Source: Chlamydiota bacterium (GTDB lineage: Bacteria; Chlamydiota; Chlamydiia; Chlamydiales; SM23-39). Taken from it: a stretch of DNA of 48,107 bases. Under the pieces are notes generated by a model. That model did no database searches and was not told the origin of the DNA. It was given only the letters and a program-made list of their open reading frames with translations. The position numbers and the translations under genes were made by a program. The DNA lies in contig JABDHH010000006.1 of the NCBI GenBank assembly GCA_013285585.1, forward strand, positions 1 to 48,107. Direction: 5' to 3'. Positions 25,762 to 33,874 of the stretch are shown here, piece by piece. Every line of letters begins with the position of its first letter. The stretch's first letter is position 1.

Positions 25762-25835
25762 ATTTGCCCTACAATCGATCACCATCACCTCGGTAATGGG
25801 GGGTTGGCAGCCATCAGAACGGATAGGGCAAATTA
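25762..25835. repeat. 10-bp inverted repeat flanking the end of a transposase remnant
   Basis: ATTTGCCCTA at 25762-25771 is mirrored by TAGGGCAAAT at 25826-25835 with 54 bp between. It lies 16 bp before the end of a transposase fragment and after the antitoxin stop. It may be an insertion-sequence terminus or the terminator hairpin of the toxin-antitoxin operon; there is no T-run. Confidence 0.35.
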
Positions 25836-25851
25836 ATAGGCTAGAACGAGT

Positions 25852-26220
25852 CTATTCTAGATCATCCAGATGTTGAGTTTCAGCTTTGATTACAACCATC
25901 ATAGCGACCCACTTCAGTCCGAAGCACCTGACAACAAACCCGCGACTGGATCGGACGGCGTCCCTATAGCACCCCTTATTCTTGATTTTTTCTCCGCTTC
26001 GACGTTCCACATGATCATCGAGCGCAACGACAAGTTCTGTAATTCCCAATGCTGTGATGATTTGCAAAAGCAATATCTTGGCCCCTTCCAACGCATCCCA
26101 TTGATCACGGTTGAGAACGCGGTGATACTTTGCAAAGGCCTGTTCTCCCTGCAATCCCATTACCTTGAGGGCACCGCAAACAGGCCTCCACTCCCTTTGG
26201 AATATAATATCGCCAGACTG
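25852..26220 (-). pseudogene. Fragment of an IS701-like DDE transposase
   Basis: About 120 codons survive. Read from roughly 26220 the frame gives EWRPVCGALKVMGLQGEQAF, KYHRVLNRDQWDALEGAKILL, ELVVALDDHVERRSGEKIKN and YRDAVRSSRGFVVRCFGLKW. This order (ALRVMGL, NYHRVLNR, DDT-ERR-G, YRDPVRSS, GLRW) is the N-terminal third of DDE_5/IS701-type transposases, including the first catalytic Asp. The C-terminal two thirds, with the remaining catalytic residues, are missing. The 5' end merges out of frame with the Sel1-type gene at about 26205-26225, so insertion broke that gene. Confidence 0.7.
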
Positions 26221-26675
26221 AACTGAGCCATCGGCTCTCCTTGATTAGCCGCAAGACGTAACCATTTCACAGCCTCTTTGTCCGACTTCTCGAGTCCGCC
26301 AAGACCTTTTCCAGTTTTGCAACATGGGAGGTGTATTTGCGCATCTGGGGCTAGATCAGCAAAATCCTGGGCTTTAACATCTGATTCATGATAGACATGT
26401 CTATTTTTGAAAAATAGGCGATGAACCCAATGCTTTTTTCCGAACGCTACCTCATTGGAGTTTCCATGAGCATTGACCATTAATAACTTTGGACTTTTCC
26501 CTGTTGTTCGGGCAATTTCTCGAATTTTTGGACCCACCAAATGTCCGGCATCAATACTTCTTAGAGCTATTTGATGGGTTTTTGCTATCGGATTGTCGTT
26601 TTTTTGTCCGACTGCCAGAGAATAGAAATCTTGAGAGTTCCTGAGCTTTCGTATAAGATTTTCGAGAGTAGCCAA
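26160..26675 (-). pseudogene. Truncated caspase-like (CHAT-type) domain joined to one Sel1 repeat
   Basis: 171 residues from a poor TTG start. Residues 62-124 show KLLMVNAHGNSNEVAFG with His70 and DAQIHLPCCKTGKG with Cys118/119, the His and Cys places of caspase-fold proteins such as CHAT or DUF4347 domains. Residues 130-161 are a Sel1 repeat (DKEAVKWLRLAANQGEPMAQ). The last ten residues are transposase DNA read out of frame, and residues 19-29 (LAVGQKNDNP) are identical in DNA to part of pgi, so both ends look rearranged. An intact relative would be a protease-like protein with Sel1 repeats; this copy is probably broken. Confidence 0.5.
26588..26618. repeat. 31-bp direct repeat, copy 1
   Basis: A 31-bp stretch (beginning TCGGATTGTCG and ending GACTGCCAG on the forward strand) is identical to 27908-27938 inside pgi. 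The two copies are in the same orientation and are read in the same frame, giving LAVGQKNDNP. They bracket the DUF3800 gene and the 3' end of pgi. Confidence 0.85.
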
Positions 26676-26677
26676 AA

Positions 26678-27472
26678 ATGCGAAACGACTTTAGCGATTA
26701 CATTATTTTTGCAGACGAAAGTGGTGATCACGGCATAGCTTCGATCAATCCTGAAAATCCTGTCTTTGTGCTCGTTTTTTGTATTTTTAGAAAAACTGAT
26801 TATATTTCGATCGTCAAACAAGCTGTTGCAAAGCTCAAAATCGATTTCTGGGGGCACGATCTTGTAGTGCTCCATAATCACGAAATTCGGAAATCAGCAG
26901 GAGAATTCGTTTTTCTTTTCGATGAAGAAATACGGAGGGTCTTTCTACACTCTCTTAACGAACTGATTAGAACCATTCCATTTTCTATAGCAGCAACTGC
27001 GATTGACAAACGGTATCTTCATGACAATCCAAATTCAAGCAACCCCTACTTATTGGCTTTGGGCTCATGCATAGAGCAGACTCTAGACTTTTTGGAAATG
27101 AAGCAGCAACTTCAACAGATAACTCACATCATTGTTGAAAGTCGCGGCAAACCAGAAGATCGGGATCTTGGATTAGCATTTGATCAAACCACAGCCCGCA
27201 TGCTACCTGAACGCTATCCATTGGCTCTCCGATTTGCTAATAAGCAAACCAATAGCAGCGGCCTTCAAATTGCAGACTTGGTAGCTCATCCTATTGCGAG
27301 GCATATAGTAAAAAAAGATCAGCCGAACAAAGCCTTTGATATTGTAAGGGAAAAATTACTAGGTTATCCAGCATACGAAGAAGTTGGCCTGAAGTGCCAA
27401 CCCTTAGAAAGCGAAAAGCCCCGGCTTACGCCGAGGCAGGACGCCGATCGGGAACTCCCGATCCATTTATAA
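26678..27472 (+). CDS. DUF3800 protein, RNase H-like fold
   Basis: 264 residues. FADESGDHG at 11-19 is the diagnostic acidic start of DUF3800; a middle IIVESRGKPEDRDLGL supplies another acidic site, and SSGLQIADLVAHPIARH near the C-terminus carries the conserved Gln-Ile-Ala-Asp. DUF3800 proteins often accompany mobile elements and defence genes and are thought to be nuclease-like. It is divergent from the truncated caspase-like gene, convergent with pgi. The last 20 codons run through a GC-rich hairpin (CCCGGCTTACGCCGAGG) and GATCGGGAACTCCCGATC. Confidence 0.8.
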   Translation: MRNDFSDYIIFADESGDHGIASINPENPVFVLVFCIFRKTDYISIVKQAVAKLKIDFWGHDLVVLHNHEIRKSAGEFVFLFDEEIRRVFLHSLNELIRTIPFSIAATAIDKRYLHDNPNSSNPYLLALGSCIEQTLDFLEMKQQLQQITHIIVESRGKPEDRDLGLAFDQTTARMLPERYPLALRFANKQTNSSGLQIADLVAHPIARHIVKKDQPNKAFDIVREKLLGYPAYEEVGLKCQPLESEKPRLTPRQDADRELPIHL

Positions 27473-27638
27473 AACCCATTCTACTTGGCTATACGAAAAA
27501 GATCAAGGCCATCTATCAGCCGAGATCGTTGGGAAACCGGAGAAGGGATGCCGCAAAAACTCAAACCAGTCTGTCCCTTGAATATTCTCTATCTGATTGA
27601 TGACGATCTCTGTTGGCATTGTTCAATAGAGCCATTTT

Positions 27639-29198
27639 TTACAGATCCAACATTTTTAGATAAGCTTCAGCAAGGGGAAACGGTTCGGCCTTTCCTTTTG
27701 TCCGTTTCGCGCTGAAGTGGAAAAGGATCTTGGTAGCCAGCATTTTTCCGAGCTGAACCCCTTCCTGATCGAAAGAGTTGATATTCCAGATAAATCCCTG
27801 AAACGCCACCTTGTGCTCGTAGTATGCGAGTAGGGCTCCCAGAGTAAACGGATCGAGCCTTTCAGCCATGAGGATCCGGCTTGGTCGGTTCCCGATAAAC
27901 TGCTTATTCGGATTGTCGTTTTTTTGTCCGACTGCCAGCGCGATCGACTGGGCAAAAAGATTAGAGAGAAGCTTTTCTTGCGAGGTCGTATTCTGGATTT
28001 CATAGTCGTAAGGATGCTGGCTTTTTTTGAATCCCATGAATTCGACCGGCACAACGTCAGTCCCTTGATGGATGAGCTGGTAAAACGAGTGCTGGCCGTT
28101 CGTCCCCGGCTCGCCCCAGATGACAGGGCCGGTCGAAAATTGACAGAGGCGCCCCGATTTATCGATATGCTTTCCATTCGATTCCATATCAAGCTGCTGC
28201 AAGTGAGCCGGAAACCGGAGGAGCGCTTGGGAATAAGGGATCACTGCGACGGTGCGAAGGCGGAGGAAATTGCGATTCCAGATACCGAGAAGAGCTGAAA
28301 GAAGCGGTAGGTTGACTCGGGCCGATGCAGTCAAAGCATGCAAATCCATCGCATGAGCGCCCCGCAGGATCTCCTTGAACCCATGGAATCCAAGGCAAAA
28401 GCCGAGAGAGATAGCGCCTACCATTGAGGTGGCCGAATAGCGCCCTCCAACAAAATCCCAGATGTAAAACGATGCAAGATAACGAGACGGATCGTCCATC
28501 GGACTTTTTTCTCCGGTCACGGCGACAAAATGCTCTTTCGGATCAAGCCCCATCTTTTTGATCCGAACTCGGACAAACTCTTCATTAGTCAGCGTTTCGA
28601 GGGTCGTTCCTGATTTCGAGACAACTACGACGAGGGTCTTCTTCAAATCGACCGCATTCAAGACGCTGCTCGCATCGTCGGGATCGACATTCGAGATGAA
28701 ATGGACGCGGCATCCCGGACGCCAAAACGCTTGCAAGGCTATGCAAAGAGCCCTGGGTCCCAGATCAGAACCCCCGATGCCGATTTGGATCAGGTCGGTG
28801 AATTTTCCCTCATGCTTTTCTAAAAAACGTTCGAGTTTCTTGAGTTCCAACGCTGCTTTTTCTGCCGCCTCCACTGCGGGCGCTGCCGTTTGGCGGTCGG
28901 AAAATTGGTCGCGCATAGCAGTGTGAAGAACAGCGCGATTTTCGCTTTCGCACCCTTCGATCCGGTTGAGTACCTCGCCCGCCTGCATCCGTCGCATTTT
29001 CTCAAGAGCATGCGACTCATCAGCCAATGCATAGAGATCGTCTAGAATATCGGATGATACCCGCTCGGTAGCGTAGTATAAGTCGAACCCGACTCCCTTC
29101 AGCACCATGCTCTCGATCCTTTCGGCCGTCAATTCTACTGAGAGATCGATCGGTTTCTGAGCTTCGAGTCTTTTGAAAGCAGCCGTATTTGTAAACAT
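27639..29198 (-). CDS. pgi: Glucose-6-phosphate isomerase
   Basis: 519 residues from ATG 29198 (preceded by GGAAGG; the frame extends to 29252). Converts glucose-6-phosphate to fructose-6-phosphate. ATERVSSDILDDLYALADE, LHTAMRDQ, IGIGGSDLGPRAL, VVSKSGTTLETLTNEE, GGRYSATSMVGAISLGF, the QLDMESNGKHIDKSGR block and GEPGTNGQHSFYQLIHQG, then HKVAFQGFIWNINSFDQEGVQLGK (seen as NSFDQEGVQLGK), are all canonical (longer blocks quoted only in part). The N-terminus aligns with the chlamydial form. The gene looks intact even though one copy of the 31-bp repeat lies in it. Confidence 0.95.
   Translation of the reverse strand: MFTNTAAFKRLEAQKPIDLSVELTAERIESMVLKGVGFDLYYATERVSSDILDDLYALADESHALEKMRRMQAGEVLNRIEGCESENRAVLHTAMRDQFSDRQTAAPAVEAAEKAALELKKLERFLEKHEGKFTDLIQIGIGGSDLGPRALCIALQAFWRPGCRVHFISNVDPDDASSVLNAVDLKKTLVVVVSKSGTTLETLTNEEFVRVRIKKMGLDPKEHFVAVTGEKSPMDDPSRYLASFYIWDFVGGRYSATSMVGAISLGFCLGFHGFKEILRGAHAMDLHALTASARVNLPLLSALLGIWNRNFLRLRTVAVIPYSQALLRFPAHLQQLDMESNGKHIDKSGRLCQFSTGPVIWGEPGTNGQHSFYQLIHQGTDVVPVEFMGFKKSQHPYDYEIQNTTSQEKLLSNLFAQSIALAVGQKNDNPNKQFIGNRPSRILMAERLDPFTLGALLAYYEHKVAFQGFIWNINSFDQEGVQLGKMLATKILFHFSAKRTKGKAEPFPLAEAYLKMLDL
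27908..27938. repeat. 31-bp direct repeat, copy 2 (inside pgi)
   Basis: Identical to 26588-26618. Within pgi it encodes LAVGQKNDNP, followed by the conserved NKQFIGNRPS, so this is likely to be the original copy. Confidence 0.85.
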
Positions 29199-29301
29199 CG
29201 CTCTACCATCCTTCCTTTTTTCTACCATGACAAAAAATTTTTCCCTTGGCAAGCCCTTGGCTAAAATTGATCGAATCGGTAATCTATCAGTCTTTATTCA
29301 A

Positions 29302-29376
29302 CGGGGTATAGCGCAGTTTGGCTAGCGCGACTGGTTTGGGACCAGTAGGCCGGGGGTTCAAATCCCTCTGCCCCGA
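29302..29376 (+). tRNA. tRNA-Pro (anticodon UGG)
   Basis: 75 nt without CCA. The acceptor CGGGGTA pairs with TGCCCCG, the anticodon arm is ACTGG-TTTGGGA-CCAGT with TGG at 34-36, the variable loop has 5 nt and the T loop is TTCAAAT. The opposite-strand gene that follows reads into its last 19 bases. Confidence 0.93.
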
Positions 29377-30191
29377 AATTCTTCTCCTGAAATCTCATTC
29401 GGCAATCCTAAAGGCTCCCCTTCCACGATCACCAATCCTCCTGCAGCGCAAAATCCCATGAGTTTCCGTTTTCCTTGAGCCGATGTCGCTTCCGACACAA
29501 CATACAGCCGGTCCACGCCTTCCCACGATTCGGTCAAAAATGCCTCTTCGATCACCCGATAAGGTTCTTTCAGGAGGGCAAATAACCGGTCGAGTTTGGC
29601 AAGCGCATCGCCGCTGCAAAGAGCCTCTTCCGGCATACAGACCGCCAAGCTTGCCGCCGACTCCTCCGTCACAACATGAAAATGTTCAAACCGCTCTCTA
29701 GAGCGAAGCTGTCTTTTTTCGGCTGCCGACCCGCATCCCCTGGTATCGAGATAGAGGGAGAGCGGCAACTCGTCCGGCAAGGCATGGGCGAGCATCTGGA
29801 AATAATGGGCGAAGGCATCGGCGCAAAATAAGCGGCGCAAGTGGGGCTCGGGAGCTGCCGGGCGCATCTCTTTCCAAGCACGCCAATTTTCCTCTTGGCC
29901 GCCGCTCCACAGGAAAAAAGAGGCGAAATCGGCCGATCCCCGATAGAGGATGGCACTCGAGGTCCTATCGGCATATAGAGGCCAGAGTTCTTTCGTAAAA
30001 CGGGAAAGCGCCAGCCTCAAAGAGGAAAAATGGAGCTCGTCATCGATGGGAAAATAGGGGTCGTTCAGCCCCAGGTCGAACTCCCATTCGATTTTTTCCA
30101 AGGGGTCGATCGAATCCAATATCGGCTTCCAATCGAGATCATCGGTCGAACGGCCAGGCAAAATTTTAGAGGGTGTTAGCATTTTAGTCAT
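29358..30191 (-). CDS. Protein of unknown function coupled to trmB
   Basis: 277 residues, no signal peptide or membrane segments. The start codon overlaps the trmB stop as ATGA, so it is translationally coupled. Segments such as ILYRGSADFASFFLWSGGQEENW and LPLSLYLDTRGCGSA (first quoted in part: LYRGSADFASFFLW) look structured and gene-like. Its 3' end extends 19 bp into tRNA-Pro on the opposite strand. I recognise no domain; it is likely a chlamydia-specific protein. Confidence 0.75.
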   Translation of the reverse strand: MTKMLTPSKILPGRSTDDLDWKPILDSIDPLEKIEWEFDLGLNDPYFPIDDELHFSSLRLALSRFTKELWPLYADRTSSAILYRGSADFASFFLWSGGQEENWRAWKEMRPAAPEPHLRRLFCADAFAHYFQMLAHALPDELPLSLYLDTRGCGSAAEKRQLRSRERFEHFHVVTEESAASLAVCMPEEALCSGDALAKLDRLFALLKEPYRVIEEAFLTESWEGVDRLYVVSEATSAQGKRKLMGFCAAGGLVIVEGEPLGLPNEISGEEFRGRGI

Positions 30192-30889
30192 AAGCTATAG
30201 GGGATAAAATGGATCTTTCGGCCCTTTTTCTTCCAAAGATCGGCGAAATAAGAAGTTCCATAGTCGGGCCAATCGAGCGCATAGTAAGGCGGCGGCAGGC
30301 GGGGGCGCCAAATGGAGCAAGCGTCCAGTTCGCGCAGGACCTGGCCGGCGTAGGTCTCATCGTCTGTCACGAAAGTCGCGAGAGCGCCGGGAAGCGAAAC
30401 TTCCGCCATTTGCGTTAAGAAACGAGCCTGGATCAGCCGATGCTTCGCATGGCGCAATTTCGGCCATGGGTCAGGAAAATTGACAAAGATCTCGGTAAGG
30501 CTCCGCTTCGGGATATAGAAACGGATCAGATCGTTCGCATCACCGCACATAATGTATAAATTCGACAGATTTTCCCGGTGCATCCGCAACCAAGTCTTCC
30601 TGGAGCGGTCGAAACGGATATCTACTGCCACCCAATTGATCAGCGGGTAATTCTTGGCTCTTTCGCAGATCCACTGGCCATTGCCGCTGCAACATTCGAG
30701 GACGACCGGCTGGTCATTGCCGAAAATAGAGGGATCGGTCCAAGGAACCGCGGTCCATGCATCATGCCGATCGTAATGATTCGGGACATAAAGAAAGCGT
30801 TCCAATAATACGGGACGCCTCTCTTTCCAAATAAAAGGGATTCTTAAATCGCTAGCTTTTTTCACGGAAGGAATCGGATTCTGTTGCAT
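30188..30889 (-). CDS. trmB: tRNA (guanine-N7-)-methyltransferase
   Basis: 233 residues. Uses SAM to make m7G46 in tRNA. VVLECCSGNGQWI replaces the usual VLEIGCGxG SAM motif, followed by NWVAVDIRFDRSRKTWLR, NLYIMCGDANDLI, EIFVNFPDPWPKLRHAKHRL with the family's signature FPDPWPK, and FVTDDETYAGQV. A TATAAT box lies only 7 bp before the ATG, so the transcript may have almost no leader or may use a later start. Confidence 0.92.
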   Translation of the reverse strand: MQQNPIPSVKKASDLRIPFIWKERRPVLLERFLYVPNHYDRHDAWTAVPWTDPSIFGNDQPVVLECCSGNGQWICERAKNYPLINWVAVDIRFDRSRKTWLRMHRENLSNLYIMCGDANDLIRFYIPKRSLTEIFVNFPDPWPKLRHAKHRLIQARFLTQMAEVSLPGALATFVTDDETYAGQVLRELDACSIWRPRLPPPYYALDWPDYGTSYFADLWKKKGRKIHFIPYSL

Positions 30890-30954
30890 GCGGAATATTA
30901 TAACGCTTGCGCCAATGTTTGGCGAGTTGGTAGAGTCATTTTGGAGGTTCCACG

Positions 30955-31641
30955 ATGAGATATTTCACTCTGGTTTTTCTTATACTCCCTTTTGCTATCT
31001 GGCCGGATGCCTTGCCCCTTTCCCCTCCTCAGTTGATCGATATTAAGAAAATTTTTACTTCATCTCCTTTTATTTATAGCGTTTTGGGACTCATGTCGAT
31101 CGGCTCGATGGTCATTTGGCTCTATACCTTAGCTACTTTCCGGACCAAAGACATCATGCCCGAACCTTACCTAGCCACTTTGCGCGGTCTTTTGGAAGCT
31201 CGAGAGTGGACTCTGGCCAAAGAAGCGTGCTCCAAACAGCCAAATCTTCTTTCCTCTATCGTCAAAGCAGGACTGATCACTCGGGAGCTAGGGCCCTCGG
31301 TCATGATCGACGCCATGAAAGCCGAAGGCAAGCGAGCCTCCACTCCCTTTTGGCAGCGCCTTGCTCTCCTCAACGACATCGCCATCGTCGCTCCGATGCT
31401 AGGGCTTTTAGGAACTGTGATCGGGATGTTTTACGCCTTTTACGATGTCAACCGCTCGGTTGAGAGCATCAACGCTCTTTTTGACGGTCTCGGCATCGCC
31501 GTAGGGACGACGGTCGCCGGACTGATCGTCGCCATCCTTTCGATGATCTTTTCCACGACCCTTAAATTCCGCCTTGTCAAAACCCTCAGCCATGTCGAAA
31601 ACGAAGCTGTCACTCTCAGCGCGCTTATCCCGAGGCCCTAA
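30955..31641 (+). CDS. MotA/TolQ/ExbB proton-channel family protein
   Basis: 228 residues. A signal-like first helix (YFTLVFLILPFAIWPDA) is followed by the membrane helix YSVLGLMSIGSMVIWLYTL, a cytoplasmic loop, and the diagnostic pair IAPMLGLLGTVIGMFYAF, here IVAPMLGLLGTVIGMF, with GLGIAVGTTVAGLIVAI. With ExbD it forms an ion-driven motor energising an outer-membrane process through a TonB- or TolA-like partner, not seen here. TTGGAGG precedes the ATG. Confidence 0.92.
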   Translation: MRYFTLVFLILPFAIWPDALPLSPPQLIDIKKIFTSSPFIYSVLGLMSIGSMVIWLYTLATFRTKDIMPEPYLATLRGLLEAREWTLAKEACSKQPNLLSSIVKAGLITRELGPSVMIDAMKAEGKRASTPFWQRLALLNDIAIVAPMLGLLGTVIGMFYAFYDVNRSVESINALFDGLGIAVGTTVAGLIVAILSMIFSTTLKFRLVKTLSHVENEAVTLSALIPRP

Positions 31642-31644
31642 TAA

Positions 31645-32124
31645 GTGGAACTGATTCCTCACGACGAGATCCGGCCCGGACACCATTTCAACTTTGCCCC
31701 GATGATCGATTTTCTCTTTCTCATGCTTTCCCTGTTCGCGACCTTGGCCATCTCTCGAGCAGCCCTCTATGACTCTGAGATTAGCCTGGCCGAACTCAAG
31801 CCTGAAAAGGAAAAAGGCCCCTTGCGACCTAAAAAAGAAATGCAGCAGATCCATTTGAGCATCGGCCGAAGCGGATCTTATAAATGGCTGACCGAATTCC
31901 AGGAATATCCGATGGAGAATATCGGAGCGATCCAGGAAGAGCTGTCCCGGCAATACCAGATCGGGGCGCTTGCCAAAAACAAAGCCAAGACCGAGATCCT
32001 CCTCCACATCGACAAGAGCGCTCCATGGGAATCGATCGCTAAAGCGATCTTCGGAATCCGCGAGCTCGGCTTCGATGTCCACCCCGTCTATGAGCCGCTA
32101 GATAAAAACCCGATCGCACGATGA
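31645..32124 (+). CDS. ExbD/TolR family protein
   Basis: 159 residues from GTG 31645, 3 bp after the preceding stop. One membrane helix (PMIDFLFLMLSLFATLAI) contains the essential Asp22, followed by a periplasmic domain of ExbD/TolR type with the late LHIDKSAPWESIAKAI helix. It partners with the upstream ExbB. The next gene overlaps its stop by 4 bp. Confidence 0.9.
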   Translation: MELIPHDEIRPGHHFNFAPMIDFLFLMLSLFATLAISRAALYDSEISLAELKPEKEKGPLRPKKEMQQIHLSIGRSGSYKWLTEFQEYPMENIGAIQEELSRQYQIGALAKNKAKTEILLHIDKSAPWESIAKAIFGIRELGFDVHPVYEPLDKNPIAR

Positions 32125-32720
32125 AAGACCATTTCCTCACCTTGCTCCGCCGGCGTGAAACGGATACAGCTGGCTTCCGATTTGCCGCCCACCGCCTCGC
32201 CTCTCTTATCGCTCAAGAAATCGCCGATGAGTTGCCTCTCAAAGCAGAAAAAATCCACACACCGATGGGCGAAACGACAGGCGCCTCGTTCGACAAAGAA
32301 GTCGTGCTAATTCCGATCCTTAGAGCCGGGCTCGCCTTTCTTCCGGCTTTCTTAGCCCTGTTCAAAAATGCCTCCATCGGTTTTCTCGGCATACGGCGAA
32401 GCGAAAAAGATGCCCATCCTCATCTATATTACCAAAACCTTCCAGAGATACGCTCAGACGCCTACGTTTTCCTCCTCGACCCCATGCTCGCCACTGGGGG
32501 AACGGCGAATCTAGCGCTTGAAACGCTCGCTGAAAAAGGCGTCTCCCCCGCCATGACGTTTCTTGCGAACTTTATCTCGTCTCAAGCCGGAATAGAATCG
32601 GTCCAGTCGCGCCGTCCCCGCTTAAAAATCCACACGGCGGCTGTCGATCCTCATCTCGATTCCAAGAAAGTTATTGTCCCCGGCCTCGGCGACTTCGGAA
32701 ACCGCTATTTCGGCACTTGA
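32121..32720 (+). CDS. upp: Uracil phosphoribosyltransferase
   Basis: 199 residues. Makes UMP from uracil and PRPP. The PRPP loop is FLLDPMLATGGTA; VLIPILRAGLAFLPAF and the C-terminal uracil-binding GLGDFGNRYFGT are typical. It overlaps exbD by 4 bp, so salvage is co-expressed with the ExbB/ExbD motor, an arrangement without an obvious functional reason. Confidence 0.94.
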   Translation: MKDHFLTLLRRRETDTAGFRFAAHRLASLIAQEIADELPLKAEKIHTPMGETTGASFDKEVVLIPILRAGLAFLPAFLALFKNASIGFLGIRRSEKDAHPHLYYQNLPEIRSDAYVFLLDPMLATGGTANLALETLAEKGVSPAMTFLANFISSQAGIESVQSRRPRLKIHTAAVDPHLDSKKVIVPGLGDFGNRYFGT

Positions 32721-32768
32721 TCGAAAGGAACTTCCAACAGTAGACTAATAGGCTCGCGCAACACCTAT

Positions 32769-32852
32769 GCCCAGGTGGTGAAATTGGTAGACACACAAGA
32801 TTTAGGTTCTTGTACCGTAACTGGTGTGCAGGTTCGAGTCCTGTCCTGGGCA
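32769..32852 (+). tRNA. tRNA-Leu (anticodon UAG)
   Basis: 84 nt with a long variable arm. GCCCAGG pairs with CCTGGGC, discriminator A at 32852; the anticodon arm CAAGA-TTTAGGT-TCTTG has TAG at 34-36, and the T arm is CAGG-TTCGAGT-CCTG. Immediately downstream lie a terminator and remnants of a serine recombinase, suggesting past use as an integration neighbourhood. Confidence 0.93.
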
Positions 32853-32859
32853 CATCCCC

Positions 32860-32896
32860 GGAGACATTTTCAGAAATGACGATGTCTCCATTTTTT
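32860..32896 (+). terminator. Intrinsic terminator after tRNA-Leu
   Basis: GGAGACA pairs with TGTCTCC, with an inner CATTT/AAATG stem, followed by A and six T. It ends the upp-tRNA-Leu side transcript. Confidence 0.75.
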
Positions 32897-32903
32897 ACGC
32901 TTT

Positions 32904-33299
32904 CTAATGCCCTCTTAATGGAAGTTCATCTCGAAGCTTTTCCTTAGCGCAAAGATGCGTATTTGTTTCCAGTCGTTTGGTTAGGATTTTCTGCACTTTC
33001 AAGAATAGATCTTCAGGAACGATAGCTTCATAGACTCCAGTGACAAAACGAGCTTCTTCGTTCTCCGTTTCTGGAACATAGATCTTTCCCATGTAAACTG
33101 GGTTTCTCAGCATCTGCCCGAATTGACTGCGCTGCAATTTTAGCCCATTTTTCCACGATGCCTTTCTAACATCTTCAATAGGAAAAGCGCCTGTTGCAAA
33201 GACTTCAAATGCTTCCTTCACTAAAGGTGCTAATTCGCTGGGAATCAACAAGGGTGTTTTTTGGCTGCTTCGATCCTCAGTGATTTGCGTAATCAGCAT
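32904..33299 (-). pseudogene. Middle fragment of a large serine recombinase
   Basis: From about residue 16 on, the frame (SELAPLVKEAFEVFATGAFP, WKNGLKLQRSQFGQMLRNPV, YMGKIYVP, YEAIVPEDLFLKVQKIL, ELPLRGH) matches the Recombinase DNA-binding domain of large serine integrases. The catalytic resolvase domain is missing and the frame stops just where the zinc-ribbon part (LRGHLLCxxCG) should continue. The first 15 codons belong to a different remnant read in another frame. It lies 51 bp from tRNA-Leu. Confidence 0.75.
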
Positions 33300-33339
33300 G
33301 AACCAATGCGTTCATGACCGCTTCACGAAGCAGCATTGG
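33277..33339 (-). pseudogene. Internal scrap of an AlbA_2-type regulator (ATP-binding region)
   Basis: The reverse strand reads PMLLREAVMNALVHADYANH and stops. LREAVxNALVHxDY is the GHKL-like block that follows the AlbA_2 domain in full-length proteins of this group. The N-terminal domain lies just upstream (33365-33874), so an internal deletion has joined distant parts of one gene. Confidence 0.6.
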
Positions 33340-33364
33340 TGAATATTATGGGATTTCTTCACGT

Positions 33365-33874
33365 CTAATTTCCTACTGCTGCAAATAGCTGTTTCGCTAG
33401 CTCAAAGTCAAAATCATTAAGAGAAAATTTACAATCAGGAAGCTGGTCAAAGGATGTGTGTTCTTTTAAGCGGCGTATCTCGGCGATAATATGTGCATCA
33501 GCTAAACGATTCGTTGAACCGAGTCGTATGAAGGTTCCCTCGATTTCTCCTTTGGATTTTAGGTGGTAAAGACCTGGGCTGTAGGGAACGGTGACAATTA
33601 AAAGATCACGCCCTCTCCAAGAGCAAAATTGCAGATTGGGGACAAGCAAAGGTGTGACTGAATCTGCAATGGCGTTAGCAATCTTTTCTTCTTCTTGCAG
33701 AACATTTGATAGACCCACAACCTCTTTTGTTTCATTCTTAATACCCAGAAGCAGCACCCCTCCAGCCGTATTAGCAAAGGCAATCACGGTTTGGACAATT
33801 TTTTGCAATGATTGGGTATTTTCTTTGAACTCAAGTGTTTTTCCTTCGTTTTTTGAAAGAAGCTGCTCTAACAT
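33365..33874 (-). pseudogene. AlbA_2 (Schlafen-type) putative DNA-binding domain, truncated regulator
   Basis: 169 residues. LLSKNEGKTLEFKEN, VIAFANTAGGVLLLGIKNET and EGTFIRLGSTNRLADAHIIAEIRRL (seen as FIRLGSTNRLAD) are the three blocks of the AlbA_2 domain. Full-length relatives continue for another 250-350 residues with an ATP-binding region; here the frame stops after FAAVGN, and only the scrap at 33277-33339 remains. The domain may still fold and be expressed alone. Confidence 0.7.

Noticed and set aside
27420-27465. GC-rich hairpins at the end of the DUF3800 gene as a CRISPR or att site
   Set aside because: Two unrelated short hairpins, no repetition or spacing; probably just terminator-like structure.
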